Positions 16,417 through 25,882 are shown, counted from the stretch's first letter. The stretch: 64,000 nt of DNA from Natronosalvus amylolyticus (GCF_024298845.1 NZ_CP101160.1:62001-126000); one strand, 5' to 3'. Program-made: numbers and translations. The notes: generated from the letters alone by a model not told the origin.

Positions 16417-17967
16417 TCAGCCAAAGGCAGGCGCTTGCACCGTATGAATCACGGGGCTTGTAGTGATCGAACTCGTCTCACCATCGTCTTCGCTGGGTTT
16501 CTCCTCGAGTATGTCCTGGGCATCGTTCGAGAACGATTCGGCGGTCGCCACCTCGATCGTTGTCCCGTCAGTCGAAACGAGGATATCGCCATGCACAGCT
16601 GTCCAGTACGTGTCGATATTGTGCGCTGCAAATCGCTCGAGGACTTCATCGGCGGGATGGCCGTACTGGGAATCGTAGGCACTCGAGATAATCGCGATCT
16701 CCGGGTCCACGGCATCCATGAACGGCTCGGTCGAAGAGGTAGCTGAACCGTGATGGCCAGCGTGATACACGTCGGCGTCGATCTGGTTGGCCCACGCATC
16801 GACCAGTCGCTGTTCGGCGGCTGTTTCAGCATCACCGGTCGTCAAATATCGGAAGTCACCGAATTCGAAGACGATACTGACACTGTTATAGTGTAGATCA
16901 CTCCCCGAATCACCGTCTGGCGGATTTACTACTGTCGCCGTAAGGTCGCCATCTATCGGGAGTTCTTCGCCCTCCTCGACGATGAACAGGTCAACGTCGT
17001 ATTCATCGACGGCATCGAGGTAGTTCTCATACGTATTCGAGGTAGCCGGAACGCCTGAATCGTAGGCTGCACCGATGCCTTCGCCCTGCGTTTCGAAGTG
17101 CTCGATTACGCCAGCGTGGCCGCCGACGTGGTCTGCGTGTGCGTGTGTGGCGACGAGATGGTCGATTCGATCAATACCCAGATCCTCGAGAGACGCAATC
17201 ACTTCTGATCCGTCTTGTCGCCAATCTCCGGTGTCGATCAGGATGGTCTCGCCTTCGGGCGTGATGATCAACGTCGAATCTGCTTGCCCGACATCGAGGT
17301 GATGAATCTCGAGTTCGCCGTCGACGTCGATTGGCTCAGCGTCGCCGCCGTCAGTCTCGTCCACTTCGTCCGAATCGTCGCTTTCCTCGTCTCCTTCGCC
17401 TGTCTCGCCGTCCCCCTCGAACTCACCGTAGCCATACTCGAACACGACTTCACCGTCTGGACTCGTGAGTGTCACCACGTCACCACTCCCACTCCAGATA
17501 TTGACGCCGTAGCCCCAGTAGCGGTCACTATCAGTATCCTCGCCGGTGCCGGTCCAAACGGTCACGGTAGCTCCGGCCTCGAGTACGAACCCGGAGGGAA
17601 ACACGAATGCAGATAGTCCACCATCGATCTGTCCGCCGTCGTGATCGCGCAGTTCGTACCCTGAGAGGTCGATGTCCTGGTCGCCGGTATTCTCGATAAC
17701 GATATACTCTTCATCTGCGGAGACGCCTTCGACCTGTAACGCAGCCACTGAGAGCGCGTCACCGATTGCAACGTCGGTGTCTCCGGTTTCGTTCTCATCT
17801 GCACCTCCACTATCGTCGGTATCGTCTGTGTCGTCGCCTTCGTCTGTCGCCTCCTCATCGTTGCCGTCTGTCTCGAGGGCGTCGTCACCGACGTTATCGG
17901 TCCCCCCGGAACAGCCGGCGAGCACGATCATCAGTGCGACACAAATAACGAGAATCGCCCGTTTCAT
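16417..17967 (-). CDS. secreted lipoprotein: lamin-tail domain plus ComEC-like MBL hydrolase
   Basis: A 516-residue exported protein. The signal peptide MKRAILVICVALMIVLAGCS ends in lipobox LAGC (Cys19). An acidic Asp/Glu/Thr linker spans about 20-65. A lamin-tail domain follows (about 70-185; EEYIVIENTGDQDIDLSGYE). After a second acidic linker comes an MBL domain (about 225-480) with HHLDVGQADSTLI and the metal motif THAHADHVGG, plus GHHGSATSS. It matches the extracellular nuclease-type half of ComEC. An outer-surface DNA-degrading or DNA-uptake role is plausible but inferred. An in-frame upstream extension was rejected because it would bury the signal peptide. Confidence 0.88.
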   Translation of the reverse strand: MKRAILVICVALMIVLAGCSGGTDNVGDDALETDGNDEEATDEGDDTDDTDDSGGADENETGDTDVAIGDALSVAALQVEGVSADEEYIVIENTGDQDIDLSGYELRDHDGGQIDGGLSAFVFPSGFVLEAGATVTVWTGTGEDTDSDRYWGYGVNIWSGSGDVVTLTSPDGEVVFEYGYGEFEGDGETGEGDEESDDSDEVDETDGGDAEPIDVDGELEIHHLDVGQADSTLIITPEGETILIDTGDWRQDGSEVIASLEDLGIDRIDHLVATHAHADHVGGHAGVIEHFETQGEGIGAAYDSGVPATSNTYENYLDAVDEYDVDLFIVEEGEELPIDGDLTATVVNPPDGDSGSDLHYNSVSIVFEFGDFRYLTTGDAETAAEQRLVDAWANQIDADVYHAGHHGSATSSTEPFMDAVDPEIAIISSAYDSQYGHPADEVLERFAAHNIDTYWTAVHGDILVSTDGTTIEVATAESFSNDAQDILEEKPSEDDGETSSITTSPVIHTVQAPAFG

Positions 17968-18099
17968 ACTCGAGTGTTTCGAGGGAGTTGCTTCAGTGTT
18001 CCGTCCATCAAGTGCTCGAGAGGTAAACTCTGCTGAAACCACAAACTGTTAAATTTCACCGATGACTAAAAGATGCAAACAGAACATGTTTGGATTATG

Positions 18100-18624
18100 T
18101 CAGTCACTAAGCTCGCTTCCGAGTTTCTCGTTCAGGTTCCGGGTTTCGATATCTGATTCGATGAGTTCACAGCATGCTCCAACGAATTCTGTGTTTTTCA
18201 TCCTCCCGGCGAAGACCTGGGATTCGCCGTCATTGGTTCTAACAGAAGCGACGATGACGTCGCATTCTTCACCGTTGAGGTAATTATACGTTGTGGCGAT
18301 TCCTCCTATGATCAGGAACAGCAAAAAGACTGCTTCGATTTCGAGTCCTGAGGGGTTTGTCCCAGCGAAATAGAACATGTAGACGGTCACGATGAGTACG
18401 ATAGTGATCCCGCCGAAAAACCATCCGAGAAACCTGTTGCCGAGAAGCGTGGTGTCGCGCTTGAAAGTGACGCTGGTAATCTCATCGATTGGAATGGTTA
18501 CCGACTGGGAGATCTCGGGGTTATCCGGGGTGTACGTGATGCTGGTGTCATCTCCGGCGAAGATTCCAGTATTTTCTCCATCGATGACGTACTCACCGAT
18601 ACACGCTTCAGTTTCAAAATTCAT
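18100..18624 (-). CDS. hypothetical membrane protein with two TM helices
   Basis: A 174-residue protein. The first 60 residues look like a beta-rich PH-like domain (TSITYTPDNPEISQSVTIPI, then EITSVTFKRDTT). Two membrane helices follow (about 65-86 and 96-113). The C-terminal part (YNYLNGEECDVIVASVRTND, then a Cys-Cys pair) mirrors the N-terminal domain. Composition is slightly less acidic than the neighbours. I do not recognise a named family. Confidence 0.6.
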   Translation of the reverse strand: MNFETEACIGEYVIDGENTGIFAGDDTSITYTPDNPEISQSVTIPIDEITSVTFKRDTTLLGNRFLGWFFGGITIVLIVTVYMFYFAGTNPSGLEIEAVFLLFLIIGGIATTYNYLNGEECDVIVASVRTNDGESQVFAGRMKNTEFVGACCELIESDIETRNLNEKLGSELSD

Positions 18625-18793
18625 TCAGTCTGATTTTGAGAGTACTCTGTTTTTAGATTTTTGGCCCCCTGTGGAATCTACTGGAAAATTCGATAGCCCC
18701 ATTCTCTTCCCCTGGTCTGATCGTTCCCGTATTCTCACTTCGTTAGAACGAGAAAGAGTAATTTAATACCGAACGCCGAAGGATTAGGTACTA

Positions 18794-18946
18794 ATGGGAA
18801 GCAGCGAGGAGTACACGTTCGTTTGCCCTGACTGCGCTCAGTCGATTTCGGTCAACGTTTCGATGCGCGACGCACTCGTTGCCAACGGCTGTGTCGTCTG
18901 TGGTAGCGCCGTCTCCGAAGACGATTTCGAGTGTCTGTGTGCGTGA
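18794..18946 (+). CDS. small zinc-ribbon protein (50 aa)
   Basis: MGSSEEYTFVCPDCAQS then CVVCGSAVSEDDF: two CxxC knuckles for one zinc. It is a paralogue of the 45-residue protein at 7618, of the type I recall as DUF7560. A TATA-like AATTTAATACC lies about 25-37 nt before the ATG. It ends in a ECLCA tail with two further cysteines. Function unknown. Confidence 0.65.
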   Translation: MGSSEEYTFVCPDCAQSISVNVSMRDALVANGCVVCGSAVSEDDFECLCA

Positions 18947-19020
18947 CCGGACACACTGAGTCTCTTTTCTCGAGGATGGGGTGCATCGATTTTGTTCCGA
19001 ACTACTGGTGGATAGCTACC

Positions 19021-19030
19021 CCTATATAAA
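19021..19030 (+). promoter_or_regulatory. TATA box upstream of the regulator at 19086
   Basis: CCTATATAAA, the best TATA match in this part of the window, 56 nt before the ATG at 19086. The expected start of transcription near 19048-19055 leaves a leader of roughly 30-38 nt. Confidence 0.5.
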
Positions 19031-19085
19031 ACACCCACGATATCAGTGGTGTACACTGGTACCGAAACGATGGCTACAATGAAGT

Positions 19086-19460
19086 ATGAGTCAGGCACTG
19101 ACGGCAGGGACGAGCCGATTTGGACACGAAGAGCTTGCTGACGGACGACAGACGATTGCTGACTCCGACGGCGTTGACGCCATCCTTACAGCCCTGAACG
19201 ACGACGATTGTCGAACTATCTTACAGACGGTGAGTGACAGTGACGAACGGCTCTCGGCAGCAGAACTCTCCGACCGGTGTGACGTGCCGCTCTCGACGAT
19301 GTACCGCAAACTCGAGATGCTGACGGATGCAGCACTGCTCGAGGAACGGCTTCGAATCAAACGCTCTGGTAAACACACGAGCGAATACGGTCAGCGGATC
19401 GCGGACGTTCGCGTCTCCGTCGATTCGGGTGCGGGAATCGAACTCGAACTCGCACAGTAA
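19086..19460 (+). CDS. winged-helix regulator (ArsR/MarR-like)
   Basis: A 124-residue protein with one winged helix at about residues 35-105: ALNDDDCRTILQTVSDSDER, then LSAAELSDRCDVPLSTMYRK (recognition helix) and LEMLTDAALLEERLRI. The type is the common haloarchaeal ArsR-like helix-turn-helix protein. The CDVPLSTMYR helix resembles TrmB/ArsR readers. No adjacent target operon is obvious. A strong TATA (CCTATATAAA) lies at 19021-19030, giving a leader of some 30 nt. Confidence 0.8.
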   Translation: MSQALTAGTSRFGHEELADGRQTIADSDGVDAILTALNDDDCRTILQTVSDSDERLSAAELSDRCDVPLSTMYRKLEMLTDAALLEERLRIKRSGKHTSEYGQRIADVRVSVDSGAGIELELAQ

Positions 19461-19520
19461 TCCCTGGCGAATATTCTTTCTGACGGGTCTGTTGATGATC
19501 TAAAGAAAACAGCGAGAGTT

Positions 19521-19542
19521 CCACGGGTCACCCGACCCGTGG
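19521..19542 (+). other. 9-bp stem-loop after the regulator gene
   Basis: CCACGGGTC / GACCCGTGG, perfect, with a 4-nt loop ACCC, 60 bp after the gene stop. The sequence around it (GAGAGTTCCACGGG ... CCCGTGGTCG) resembles the hairpin seen at haloarchaeal IS200/IS605 right ends, compare 52428-52447. It may be a solo IS end or a terminator stem. Confidence 0.4.
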
Positions 19543-19680
19543 TCGTTTACGCAATTGGTACAAACTGCGTGCTAACTACAGGGCGCGAATGTTGCATCCC
19601 ATTTCGCTAGAGTAGATTGAACAGATAAATGACGACTCGTTCGGCCGTTGGAACTGGTAACTCGGACGAAGAAACTCTTA

Positions 19681-20130
19681 CTATCTACTGTCAATAAACA
19701 CTACTATACCAGTAACGAGAACAACGGTACCCCCGAGGATAGTCAATAGACTGCCAATCTGGGGAATAAACTCGCCTCCATACACGGCATAAATATCGAG
19801 TAGAAGGTACGAAGGGAGCGCTATCGCACTCAACCCTGTAAGAACTAAAATCATTGCTGTGAACTGTGTGTATCCGACAAGGATACTCATACCCACCGAG
19901 ACGGCGATGAGCAAGAGAAGGACAAGTGTTACGTCAACTTCAAGCCCCGATGACATTCCCGGCAGGTATACAAGGCGGATCACCTCACGCGCGGGATTCG
20001 ATTGGAGCCACGGAAGGTAAATACCAACACCGATGCTAATGGCACCAAGGAGTGTAGCCCCAACTAACCGAATATCATCAATCGAAGACTGACAACGTTG
20101 AAAAAGAGCGACGGGCGATTTGTGCCTCAT
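19681..20130 (-). CDS. hypothetical membrane protein with four TM helices
   Basis: A 149-residue hydrophobic protein with membrane helices at about 22-40 (LVGATLLGAISIGVGIYL), 68-86, 90-110 and 122-145. The N-terminus (MRHKSPVALFQRCQSS) is basic. No conserved motif is seen. GC content is lower than in the neighbours, which hints at transferred or fast-changing DNA. No family is recognised. Confidence 0.5.
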   Translation of the reverse strand: MRHKSPVALFQRCQSSIDDIRLVGATLLGAISIGVGIYLPWLQSNPAREVIRLVYLPGMSSGLEVDVTLVLLLLIAVSVGMSILVGYTQFTAMILVLTGLSAIALPSYLLLDIYAVYGGEFIPQIGSLLTILGGTVVLVTGIVVFIDSR

Positions 20131-20265
20131 AAGAGTATAGTAGATAATACCTCTCCTCCGAGAAAAAAGTTCTGCTAATTAACATTTATTTTCCTCGGTT
20201 GGACGCACCTCAACAGGGCGTGGAACAAGTGTCCCTTCAATCTGGATTCCATTCACGACCGAAAC

Positions 20266-21060
20266 TCAGAGCTCGAAGAGCGAGTGTTGAACCTGGATTT
20301 CGGTAACAGATCCAGGGTCACACCGGTGGTACGGAAAGTAGAAGGTCTCTGTCTCACCCGGCCGAAGTTCCACGCTTCCCTGCTCGTTATGGACGACGGT
20401 TCCGTCATTGAGGACCGCTTCAACGATGACCTGTCCTTCGCCCGTGACGGACGACGCATTTCGGATCGTAACGGCAGCCCCGTAGACGGACACCCCATCG
20501 GCCTCCCCAAGTTTTCCCCATCCCTCTTTTACCAGTTCAGTACCGTCCTCGACGGTCGGCCCGGGGTCGGCCGTGGCTCCGTCCGGGGCGTCCAGTTCGT
20601 ATCGTTCGACAGCCGCATGATTACCCTCCGGAGCGACGATCGTAAACAGGTACGCTCCCGGAGTAACCTGGTAGAACTCGCGGTCGGCAACGGTGATTTC
20701 GGTTGACGAGCCGACGAATGTCGCTCGCGTACGCTGGAAGTACCCGCCGCCGTGGAACTCTATGCGACCGCCGAGGCCGTACCTGCCGGTCGAGCCGTCG
20801 TAAAAGAAGTGGTGATCCGTGATCGTCGCTCCGGGTTGGTTCTCGACGGTCCCGTCGCGCTCTTCACCGTCGACGCAAATCGGCGTCGCCGATTCGTCGA
20901 ACGCGGTATCGGCAATCTCCTCGTCGGTCCAGTTCTCGGACGGAACCAGCTTCGAACCTGTTACGTTGCTCGTGTTCGGTCCGTCACCCTCCGTGCGTTC
21001 CGAGAGACAACCACCGAGTCCGCCGGCGACGAAAGCTGAAAGATATGTTCGTCTTTTCAC
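20266..21060 (-). CDS. Tat-type lipoprotein of unknown function
   Basis: A 264-residue exported protein. The N-terminus MKRRTYLSAFVAGGLGGCLS has a twin-arginine and a lipobox (GGC, Cys18), as in many haloarchaeal lipoproteins. The middle (about 85-155) is beta-rich. The C-terminal 90 residues (GVSVYGAAVTIRNASSVTGE, then ELRPGETETFYFPY) resemble FxLYD-type immunoglobulin-like domains, which often bind or shield at the cell surface. No catalytic motif is seen. Confidence 0.7.
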   Translation of the reverse strand: MKRRTYLSAFVAGGLGGCLSERTEGDGPNTSNVTGSKLVPSENWTDEEIADTAFDESATPICVDGEERDGTVENQPGATITDHHFFYDGSTGRYGLGGRIEFHGGGYFQRTRATFVGSSTEITVADREFYQVTPGAYLFTIVAPEGNHAAVERYELDAPDGATADPGPTVEDGTELVKEGWGKLGEADGVSVYGAAVTIRNASSVTGEGQVIVEAVLNDGTVVHNEQGSVELRPGETETFYFPYHRCDPGSVTEIQVQHSLFEL

Positions 21061-21178
21061 AGTACATCTCTACCCGGAACGACCCTAAAAAAGCTCAGTT
21101 CGGTGACAAAGTGACTTTACCTACCAACAAAACTGTATACCCGTCAAACGCTTTTCCGTCCTCGAGCCGATTCCGAGT

Positions 21179-21808
21179 TCAGGCGAACGGAACTGGTTCG
21201 GGAAGTGGGAGCATCGTCACGACGAACAGTCCCAGCACGGTGACGACGCCGATAAGGACCGGGAATATCACGATGGCGAAGTTGGTCGAGCCGATGACGC
21301 GGCCCAGATCACCGGTCATACTCGAGAGCTTTGGGGTGGAGCTTTGTTTGAGGATGCCCAGCTCGAGGCCGAACAGGATGACGGTCGCAGATGCCGAGAC
21401 CATGCAGAACGGGCAGATCTCGCCGATCGGGACCAGTTGCAGCCACACGAAGTACGATGATGCGAGGACACCCGTCGCTGTGATTGGCGTCAGGATTTTG
21501 ATGATCAGTGGGTGGCGCGTGTCGAACCACCAGAGCGTGAGTCCGATGGTCGTCAGGTAATAAAACGCTCCGAGGGTTGCCAGCGGAACGCCGAAAACGT
21601 ACGCGTATGGACTCGTGATCACTTCGATTGAGCCTTGCACTGGTGCATCAGCCGGTATTGCCGGGAGGGCGAAAAAGTGGATAGCGGTGAGCATCATGCT
21701 GACCATCCAGCCGACGATTGCAACTCCCATGAACACGCCAAACAGCGTGGACACGCTCGAATTATACCCCCATTCGTAGTCGAACAGGTTCGTTGATTGT
21801 GTTGCCAT
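21179..21808 (-). CDS. vitamin K epoxide reductase (VKOR) family protein
   Basis: A 209-residue membrane protein with about five helices. The active-site pair is CPFC (C132, C135) within PIGEICPFCMVSAS, near the start of a helix, as in VKOR. In prokaryotes VKOR homologues recycle DsbA-like thiol oxidases, using quinone to form disulfides in secreted proteins. The loop cysteine pair of the family is not obvious here, so electron transfer from a partner may be indirect. The start MATQSTN is preferred over an upstream in-frame ATG because the latter would overlap the GTATTGTGC motif. No dsbA is adjacent. Confidence 0.85.
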   Translation of the reverse strand: MATQSTNLFDYEWGYNSSVSTLFGVFMGVAIVGWMVSMMLTAIHFFALPAIPADAPVQGSIEVITSPYAYVFGVPLATLGAFYYLTTIGLTLWWFDTRHPLIIKILTPITATGVLASSYFVWLQLVPIGEICPFCMVSASATVILFGLELGILKQSSTPKLSSMTGDLGRVIGSTNFAIVIFPVLIGVVTVLGLFVVTMLPLPEPVPFA

Positions 21809-21815
21809 ATCTGGA

Positions 21816-21861
21816 GTATTGTGCGGGTTGCACATAAGTATTGGGTATGATGCCCAATACT
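21816..21861 (-). promoter_or_regulatory. GTATTGTGC motif and 9-bp palindrome before VKOR
   Basis: GTATTGTGC at 21816-21824 stands 7 bp before the VKOR ATG. Then AGTATTGGG (21837-21845) and CCCAATACT (21853-21861) form a perfect 9-bp inverted repeat with a 7-bp spacer, overlapping a TATA-like AATACTTAT on the minus strand. The position is typical of a repressor site. Confidence 0.5.
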
Positions 21862-22041
21862 ATGGAATGCCGAGGTCAAAACCTCACCTTACATACCTCT
21901 CAAATCTGCATAACACATTTCTTGATTGATGGCGACATTTGACGGTCATTTCTATGTTTCTATCTTGCACCCTATCTGAAATTCTATAACTGGGCCCAAC
22001 GCGAGTAGGTGACTCGAGTGAACGAGAAATTGACGATCAGT

Positions 22042-23112
22042 TCATTCTTCTTTTTCGTAGGGTTCGCCGACCGATGACGGCATTCGCGTTTTCCCCCAGA
22101 CGGTGAGTACAATAATGACGCCAATGTACGGCGCTAACCCGATGAGTCGGGCAGAAATGTCTCGGCCGAAAAAGGTGATATCAGTCGTCTGGAACTGCAC
22201 TTGCAGCATGTCTAGCCCGGAGAACAGTAATGCGGCACCTGCTGCACCGAGTGGGTTGTAGTTTCCGAACAGGTAGGCGACGATGGCAATCCATCCACGA
22301 CCATCGACCATCGTCTCGCCGGTCCCGACGAAATCCCCCGCATGTGCGAGCAAGACTGCACCACCGAGTCCGGCCATAGCCCCCGAAAAAATAACGGTCG
22401 CATACCGCACTCGATTGACGTCGACACCGGCCGTATCGAGTGCTTTCGGATTATCGCCGGCGGCTTGTATCCAGTAGCCGTACTGGGTACGGTACAGAAA
22501 CACCCAGGAGACAACGACCACGATGACGGTAAAAAGAACCAGGGGTGATTGGTTGAACACGATAGTCCCGATGTACGGAATATCCTGGAGATACGGGACT
22601 GCATAGTTGTTGATGCTCGCCAGCCCTGGACTCCGAACCGTGTCCCAGAGCAAGGAGGCGGCAAAGGGTGCAAATCCGAGACCCATGAACCAGATAGCGA
22701 GTCCGGCGACGATCTGGTCAGCTTTGTACCGGATCAAAAGCACCGCGTAAAGCACGGTGAGTGCGAGTGTGAAGGCCACTGCGATCGCGATTGAGAGCCA
22801 GATATGTGGTTGACTCGGCGAGGTCCCGCCCATCCCGTACATGACGGCTGCTGCGGTGATCGCTCCAAAGATCATGAACCCCTCGAGACCGATGTTGAAC
22901 ACACCACTTTTTTCGGCGTAGAGACCGCCGATTGCGGCGAGGGCGATTGGCGATGCGCCGACGAGTGTTCGATTGACGAAGCCCACGGTGAATATTCGAT
23001 CGAGGGGAATGTCGAACAGTAGCACGGCGATTCCAGCGAGGGCAATGAGGGCTATGAGCGCCAATCCTCCCAGGCGAACGCTCCGCTTGGCCGTATAATC
23101 TGCAACGCTCAT
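22042..23112 (-). CDS. ABC transporter permease, BMP/nucleoside type (second permease)
   Basis: A 356-residue integral membrane protein with 8-10 helices of the BPD_transp_2 family (branched-chain amino acid/sugar/nucleoside permeases). Family marks are EKSGVFNIGLEGFMIFGAI near residue 67 and ANNPLG-like YNPLGAAGAALLFSGLDML near the end. It would form the membrane channel with the other permease. The start overlaps the previous gene by 4 nt (ATGA, 23109-23112), so translation is coupled. Last gene of the operon. Confidence 0.92.
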   Translation of the reverse strand: MSVADYTAKRSVRLGGLALIALIALAGIAVLLFDIPLDRIFTVGFVNRTLVGASPIALAAIGGLYAEKSGVFNIGLEGFMIFGAITAAAVMYGMGGTSPSQPHIWLSIAIAVAFTLALTVLYAVLLIRYKADQIVAGLAIWFMGLGFAPFAASLLWDTVRSPGLASINNYAVPYLQDIPYIGTIVFNQSPLVLFTVIVVVVSWVFLYRTQYGYWIQAAGDNPKALDTAGVDVNRVRYATVIFSGAMAGLGGAVLLAHAGDFVGTGETMVDGRGWIAIVAYLFGNYNPLGAAGAALLFSGLDMLQVQFQTTDITFFGRDISARLIGLAPYIGVIIVLTVWGKTRMPSSVGEPYEKEE

Positions 23113-24242
23113 TTGTCCTCACCCCCGAGCCCCGTCCGTTGGGCAATCATTCTGAATAGCTCCGGCGCAGCGACGAACAGCACGACCAGGCCGACGATCC
23201 CGTCGATTAACTGCACGGGAACACCGCTGTGAATCTGTACGTACGAACTCGAGGAATCGAGTGCGCCGAAAAGCAGTGCTGCAGGAACGACGCCCAGGGG
23301 GTTGTTCGCCGCGAGCAAGCTCACGGCAATAGCGTCGAAACCGTAGTTACCGATGCCAGTGGGATCGATAAAGTAGCCCTGGACCATAATAGCGAAGACT
23401 GCGCCGACCAGGCCGGCAATCATCCCCGAAATGGTCATCGTCATGACGATCATACGTTTTGAGGCGACCCCAGAGAAGGTGGCCGCAGGCTGTTGATAGC
23501 CACTGGTCACCATATCGTATCCGAGACTCGTTCGTGTCATCACGATAGAGACGATGACCACGACCGCGATGGCGAGAGCGAGCCCGACGATAGAGAAGTT
23601 CGGGTTTTCGAAAACGAGCTGTGGAAAGCCGACGTTATCAGGGAGATACGCCGTCCGAACGGACCGGGCATCGTCGGGACGGAGCGGACCGTCGACGGCC
23701 CAGCCGACGATACCGATGGCGATAAAATTCAGCATAATCGTAGTGATAATCTCATTTGCCCCGTAGTAGGCTTTCAATGCGCCCGGAAACGCTCCATAGA
23801 GGCCACCGGTGACAGCGGCAACGACCAATCCAAGGATAATCAAAACGATGCCCCCTCCCGTCCCGTTTGGCAAGATCGGAGCGACCCAGATCATCGCGAG
23901 GGTCGAGGAAATACCGCCGATAATCAACTGTCCCTGAACACCGATGTTGAACACACCGGCTCGAAAGGCGACTGCGACCGCGACGCCAGCGAGAATAAAC
24001 AGGGTCGTAAACTGGAGGGTCCGAGAGAACGCTCGCTGGCTGCCAAAGGCCCCAACGGCCAGGTCGCGTGCAAACTGGAACGGGTCGTGACCGACCGCGG
24101 CCACGATGATTAGTCCGATAGCCAGCGCCAGCAGAGTTGACCCAACCGCAATACCGATGCGTTCTAATACAGTCGCATTGAGCATTCGGTTCGCTGCCCA
24201 ATCTAGCACACCGCGAAATCGGCCGGGTTCTGCATCGCTCAT
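23109..24242 (-). CDS. ABC transporter permease, BMP/nucleoside type (first permease)
   Basis: A 377-residue BPD_transp_2 permease. Family marks: FRAGVFNIGVQGQLIIGGI (near 95-113) and LLAANNPLGVVPAALLFGAL (near 315). It pairs with the shorter permease to form the pore. It overlaps both neighbours by 4 nt (24239-24242 and 23109-23112). Homologues in bacteria (NupP/YufP) carry purine nucleosides; the specificity here is set by the binding protein and is not proved. Confidence 0.92.
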   Translation of the reverse strand: MSDAEPGRFRGVLDWAANRMLNATVLERIGIAVGSTLLALAIGLIIVAAVGHDPFQFARDLAVGAFGSQRAFSRTLQFTTLFILAGVAVAVAFRAGVFNIGVQGQLIIGGISSTLAMIWVAPILPNGTGGGIVLIILGLVVAAVTGGLYGAFPGALKAYYGANEIITTIMLNFIAIGIVGWAVDGPLRPDDARSVRTAYLPDNVGFPQLVFENPNFSIVGLALAIAVVVIVSIVMTRTSLGYDMVTSGYQQPAATFSGVASKRMIVMTMTISGMIAGLVGAVFAIMVQGYFIDPTGIGNYGFDAIAVSLLAANNPLGVVPAALLFGALDSSSSYVQIHSGVPVQLIDGIVGLVVLFVAAPELFRMIAQRTGLGGEDK

Positions 24243-25828
24243 GAATTCACCTCGCTATCGGTTTCGACTGTTTCGGCGATGCTATCGGATAGCTCATCTT
24301 CGAGCGTCTTCCCGGCCATCAACAGCCCGAGTTCTTCCTCGGTCACGGATTCAGGATCGACGGTGTGAATAAATTCTCCCTCGTACATGACTGCGATTCG
24401 GTCGGCGAGTTTCTGAATCTCATCCAGCTTTGAGGAAATAACGATGATACCGAGTCCCGCATCCCGGAGTTCGATCAACCGATTGTGGATAAACTCGATC
24501 GATCCGATGTCGACTCCTCGTGTTGGTTGGGAAGCTACCATCACGTCTGGGTCGTGTCCGATTTCACGTCCGACGATGAACTTCTGCTGATTGCCGCCGG
24601 AGAGTGAGGTTGCGCTCGCTCGCGGGTTCTGTGGTTGAACGTCGAACTCGTCGATAATCTCGTTTGCGTGTCTGGAGACCTCGCCCCAGTCGAGCCACCC
24701 ACTTTTCGAATACGGCTCGATAGTCTGATTTCCGAGGAGTGCGTTTTTGACCAGGTCGTAGTTTTGGACGAGCCCTTCTACTTGCCTATCTGAGGGGATG
24801 TAGCCGATACCGAGTTCGATCCGTTCGCGACGACCGGTCCCCGTGATATCGGTGCCCCGAAAGCGAATGGTCCCGGACGCAACGGAGCGCAAGCCAGTGA
24901 GCGCTTCCGCGAGTTCGCTCTGGCCGTTTCCTTGCACCCCAGCGATACCAAGGATCTCGTTTTCGTGAAGTGTGAGGTCGATATTTGTTACCTGTTCGAG
25001 TCCCCTATCTCCAGTGACACTGATCGACTCGGCGTGGAATACTGGGTCACCAACAGTCGCGTCGCGATCCAGTCGGTCAAATAGGACCTCGCGTCCGACC
25101 ATCATCCGAGCCAGTTCCTGCTCGTTGGTGTTGGCGGCGTCAACGGTTCCAACGGCGGCACCGTCGCGTAAGACGCTAATCTCGTCAGCAACACCCAACA
25201 CCTCGTCGAGTTTGTGTGAGATGAATATAAGCGACCGCCCAGCCGCTTTGAGGTCTTCCATCAGTCTCATGAGCCCGTCAACCTCCTGCGGAGTAAGTAC
25301 TGCAGTTGGCTCGTCCAGAATCAGGATTTCTGCCCCTCGATAGAGGCTTTTTACGATTTCGATCCGTTGTCGCGTACCCAGGTCGAGTTCTTCGACCGGC
25401 GTGTCGAGATGCTTGTCGACGTTGAACCCGTATCGGTCACAGATTTCCCGAATATCGACTCGAGCGGTCTCTTCATCGACGAGGCCGCTACTTGTTGGTT
25501 CGTGCCCCAGGATGACGTTTTGTAACACCGTCATCGGTTCGACCAGTTGGAAGTGCTGGTGTATCATGCCGATTCCCGCATCCATCGCATCCTGTGGCGA
25601 ATTGATTGTCCTGGGTTCGCTGTCGATGTAGATCGTCCCCTCGTCCTGTTCGTAAAGCCCGTACAAGACGCTCATCAGCGTCGTCTTTCCGGACCCGTTC
25701 TCGCCCAGTAATGCGTGGATGCTTCCGCTTTCGAGCGAGAACGTCACATCGTCGTTAGCCACCACGTCGCCGAAGGTTTTCGTGATACCCTCGAGGCGGA
25801 CCGTCGGCGGCTCACCGCTTACAGCCAT
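24239..25828 (-). CDS. ABC transporter ATP-binding protein with two nucleotide-binding domains
   Basis: A 529-residue double ATPase (RbsA/NupO/YufO type). First domain: Walker A GENGSGKTTLM near residue 41 and Walker B ILILDEPTAVL. Signature motif is LDLGTRQRIEI, a known variant in this family. The second domain has the degenerate Walker A GVQGNGQSELAEAL and signature SLSGGNQQKFIVGRE, as usual in double-domain sugar/nucleoside ATPases. The start MAVSGEPPTVRLEG is preferred over an upstream in-frame Met. Gap to the binding-protein gene is 54 bp. Confidence 0.93.
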   Translation of the reverse strand: MAVSGEPPTVRLEGITKTFGDVVANDDVTFSLESGSIHALLGENGSGKTTLMSVLYGLYEQDEGTIYIDSEPRTINSPQDAMDAGIGMIHQHFQLVEPMTVLQNVILGHEPTSSGLVDEETARVDIREICDRYGFNVDKHLDTPVEELDLGTRQRIEIVKSLYRGAEILILDEPTAVLTPQEVDGLMRLMEDLKAAGRSLIFISHKLDEVLGVADEISVLRDGAAVGTVDAANTNEQELARMMVGREVLFDRLDRDATVGDPVFHAESISVTGDRGLEQVTNIDLTLHENEILGIAGVQGNGQSELAEALTGLRSVASGTIRFRGTDITGTGRRERIELGIGYIPSDRQVEGLVQNYDLVKNALLGNQTIEPYSKSGWLDWGEVSRHANEIIDEFDVQPQNPRASATSLSGGNQQKFIVGREIGHDPDVMVASQPTRGVDIGSIEFIHNRLIELRDAGLGIIVISSKLDEIQKLADRIAVMYEGEFIHTVDPESVTEEELGLLMAGKTLEDELSDSIAETVETDSEVNS

Positions 25829-25882
25829 GGTGCTCCAGTAAATGTGTGCATGCGTATAGACTACCAAAAAGTGTGTGGCTTG

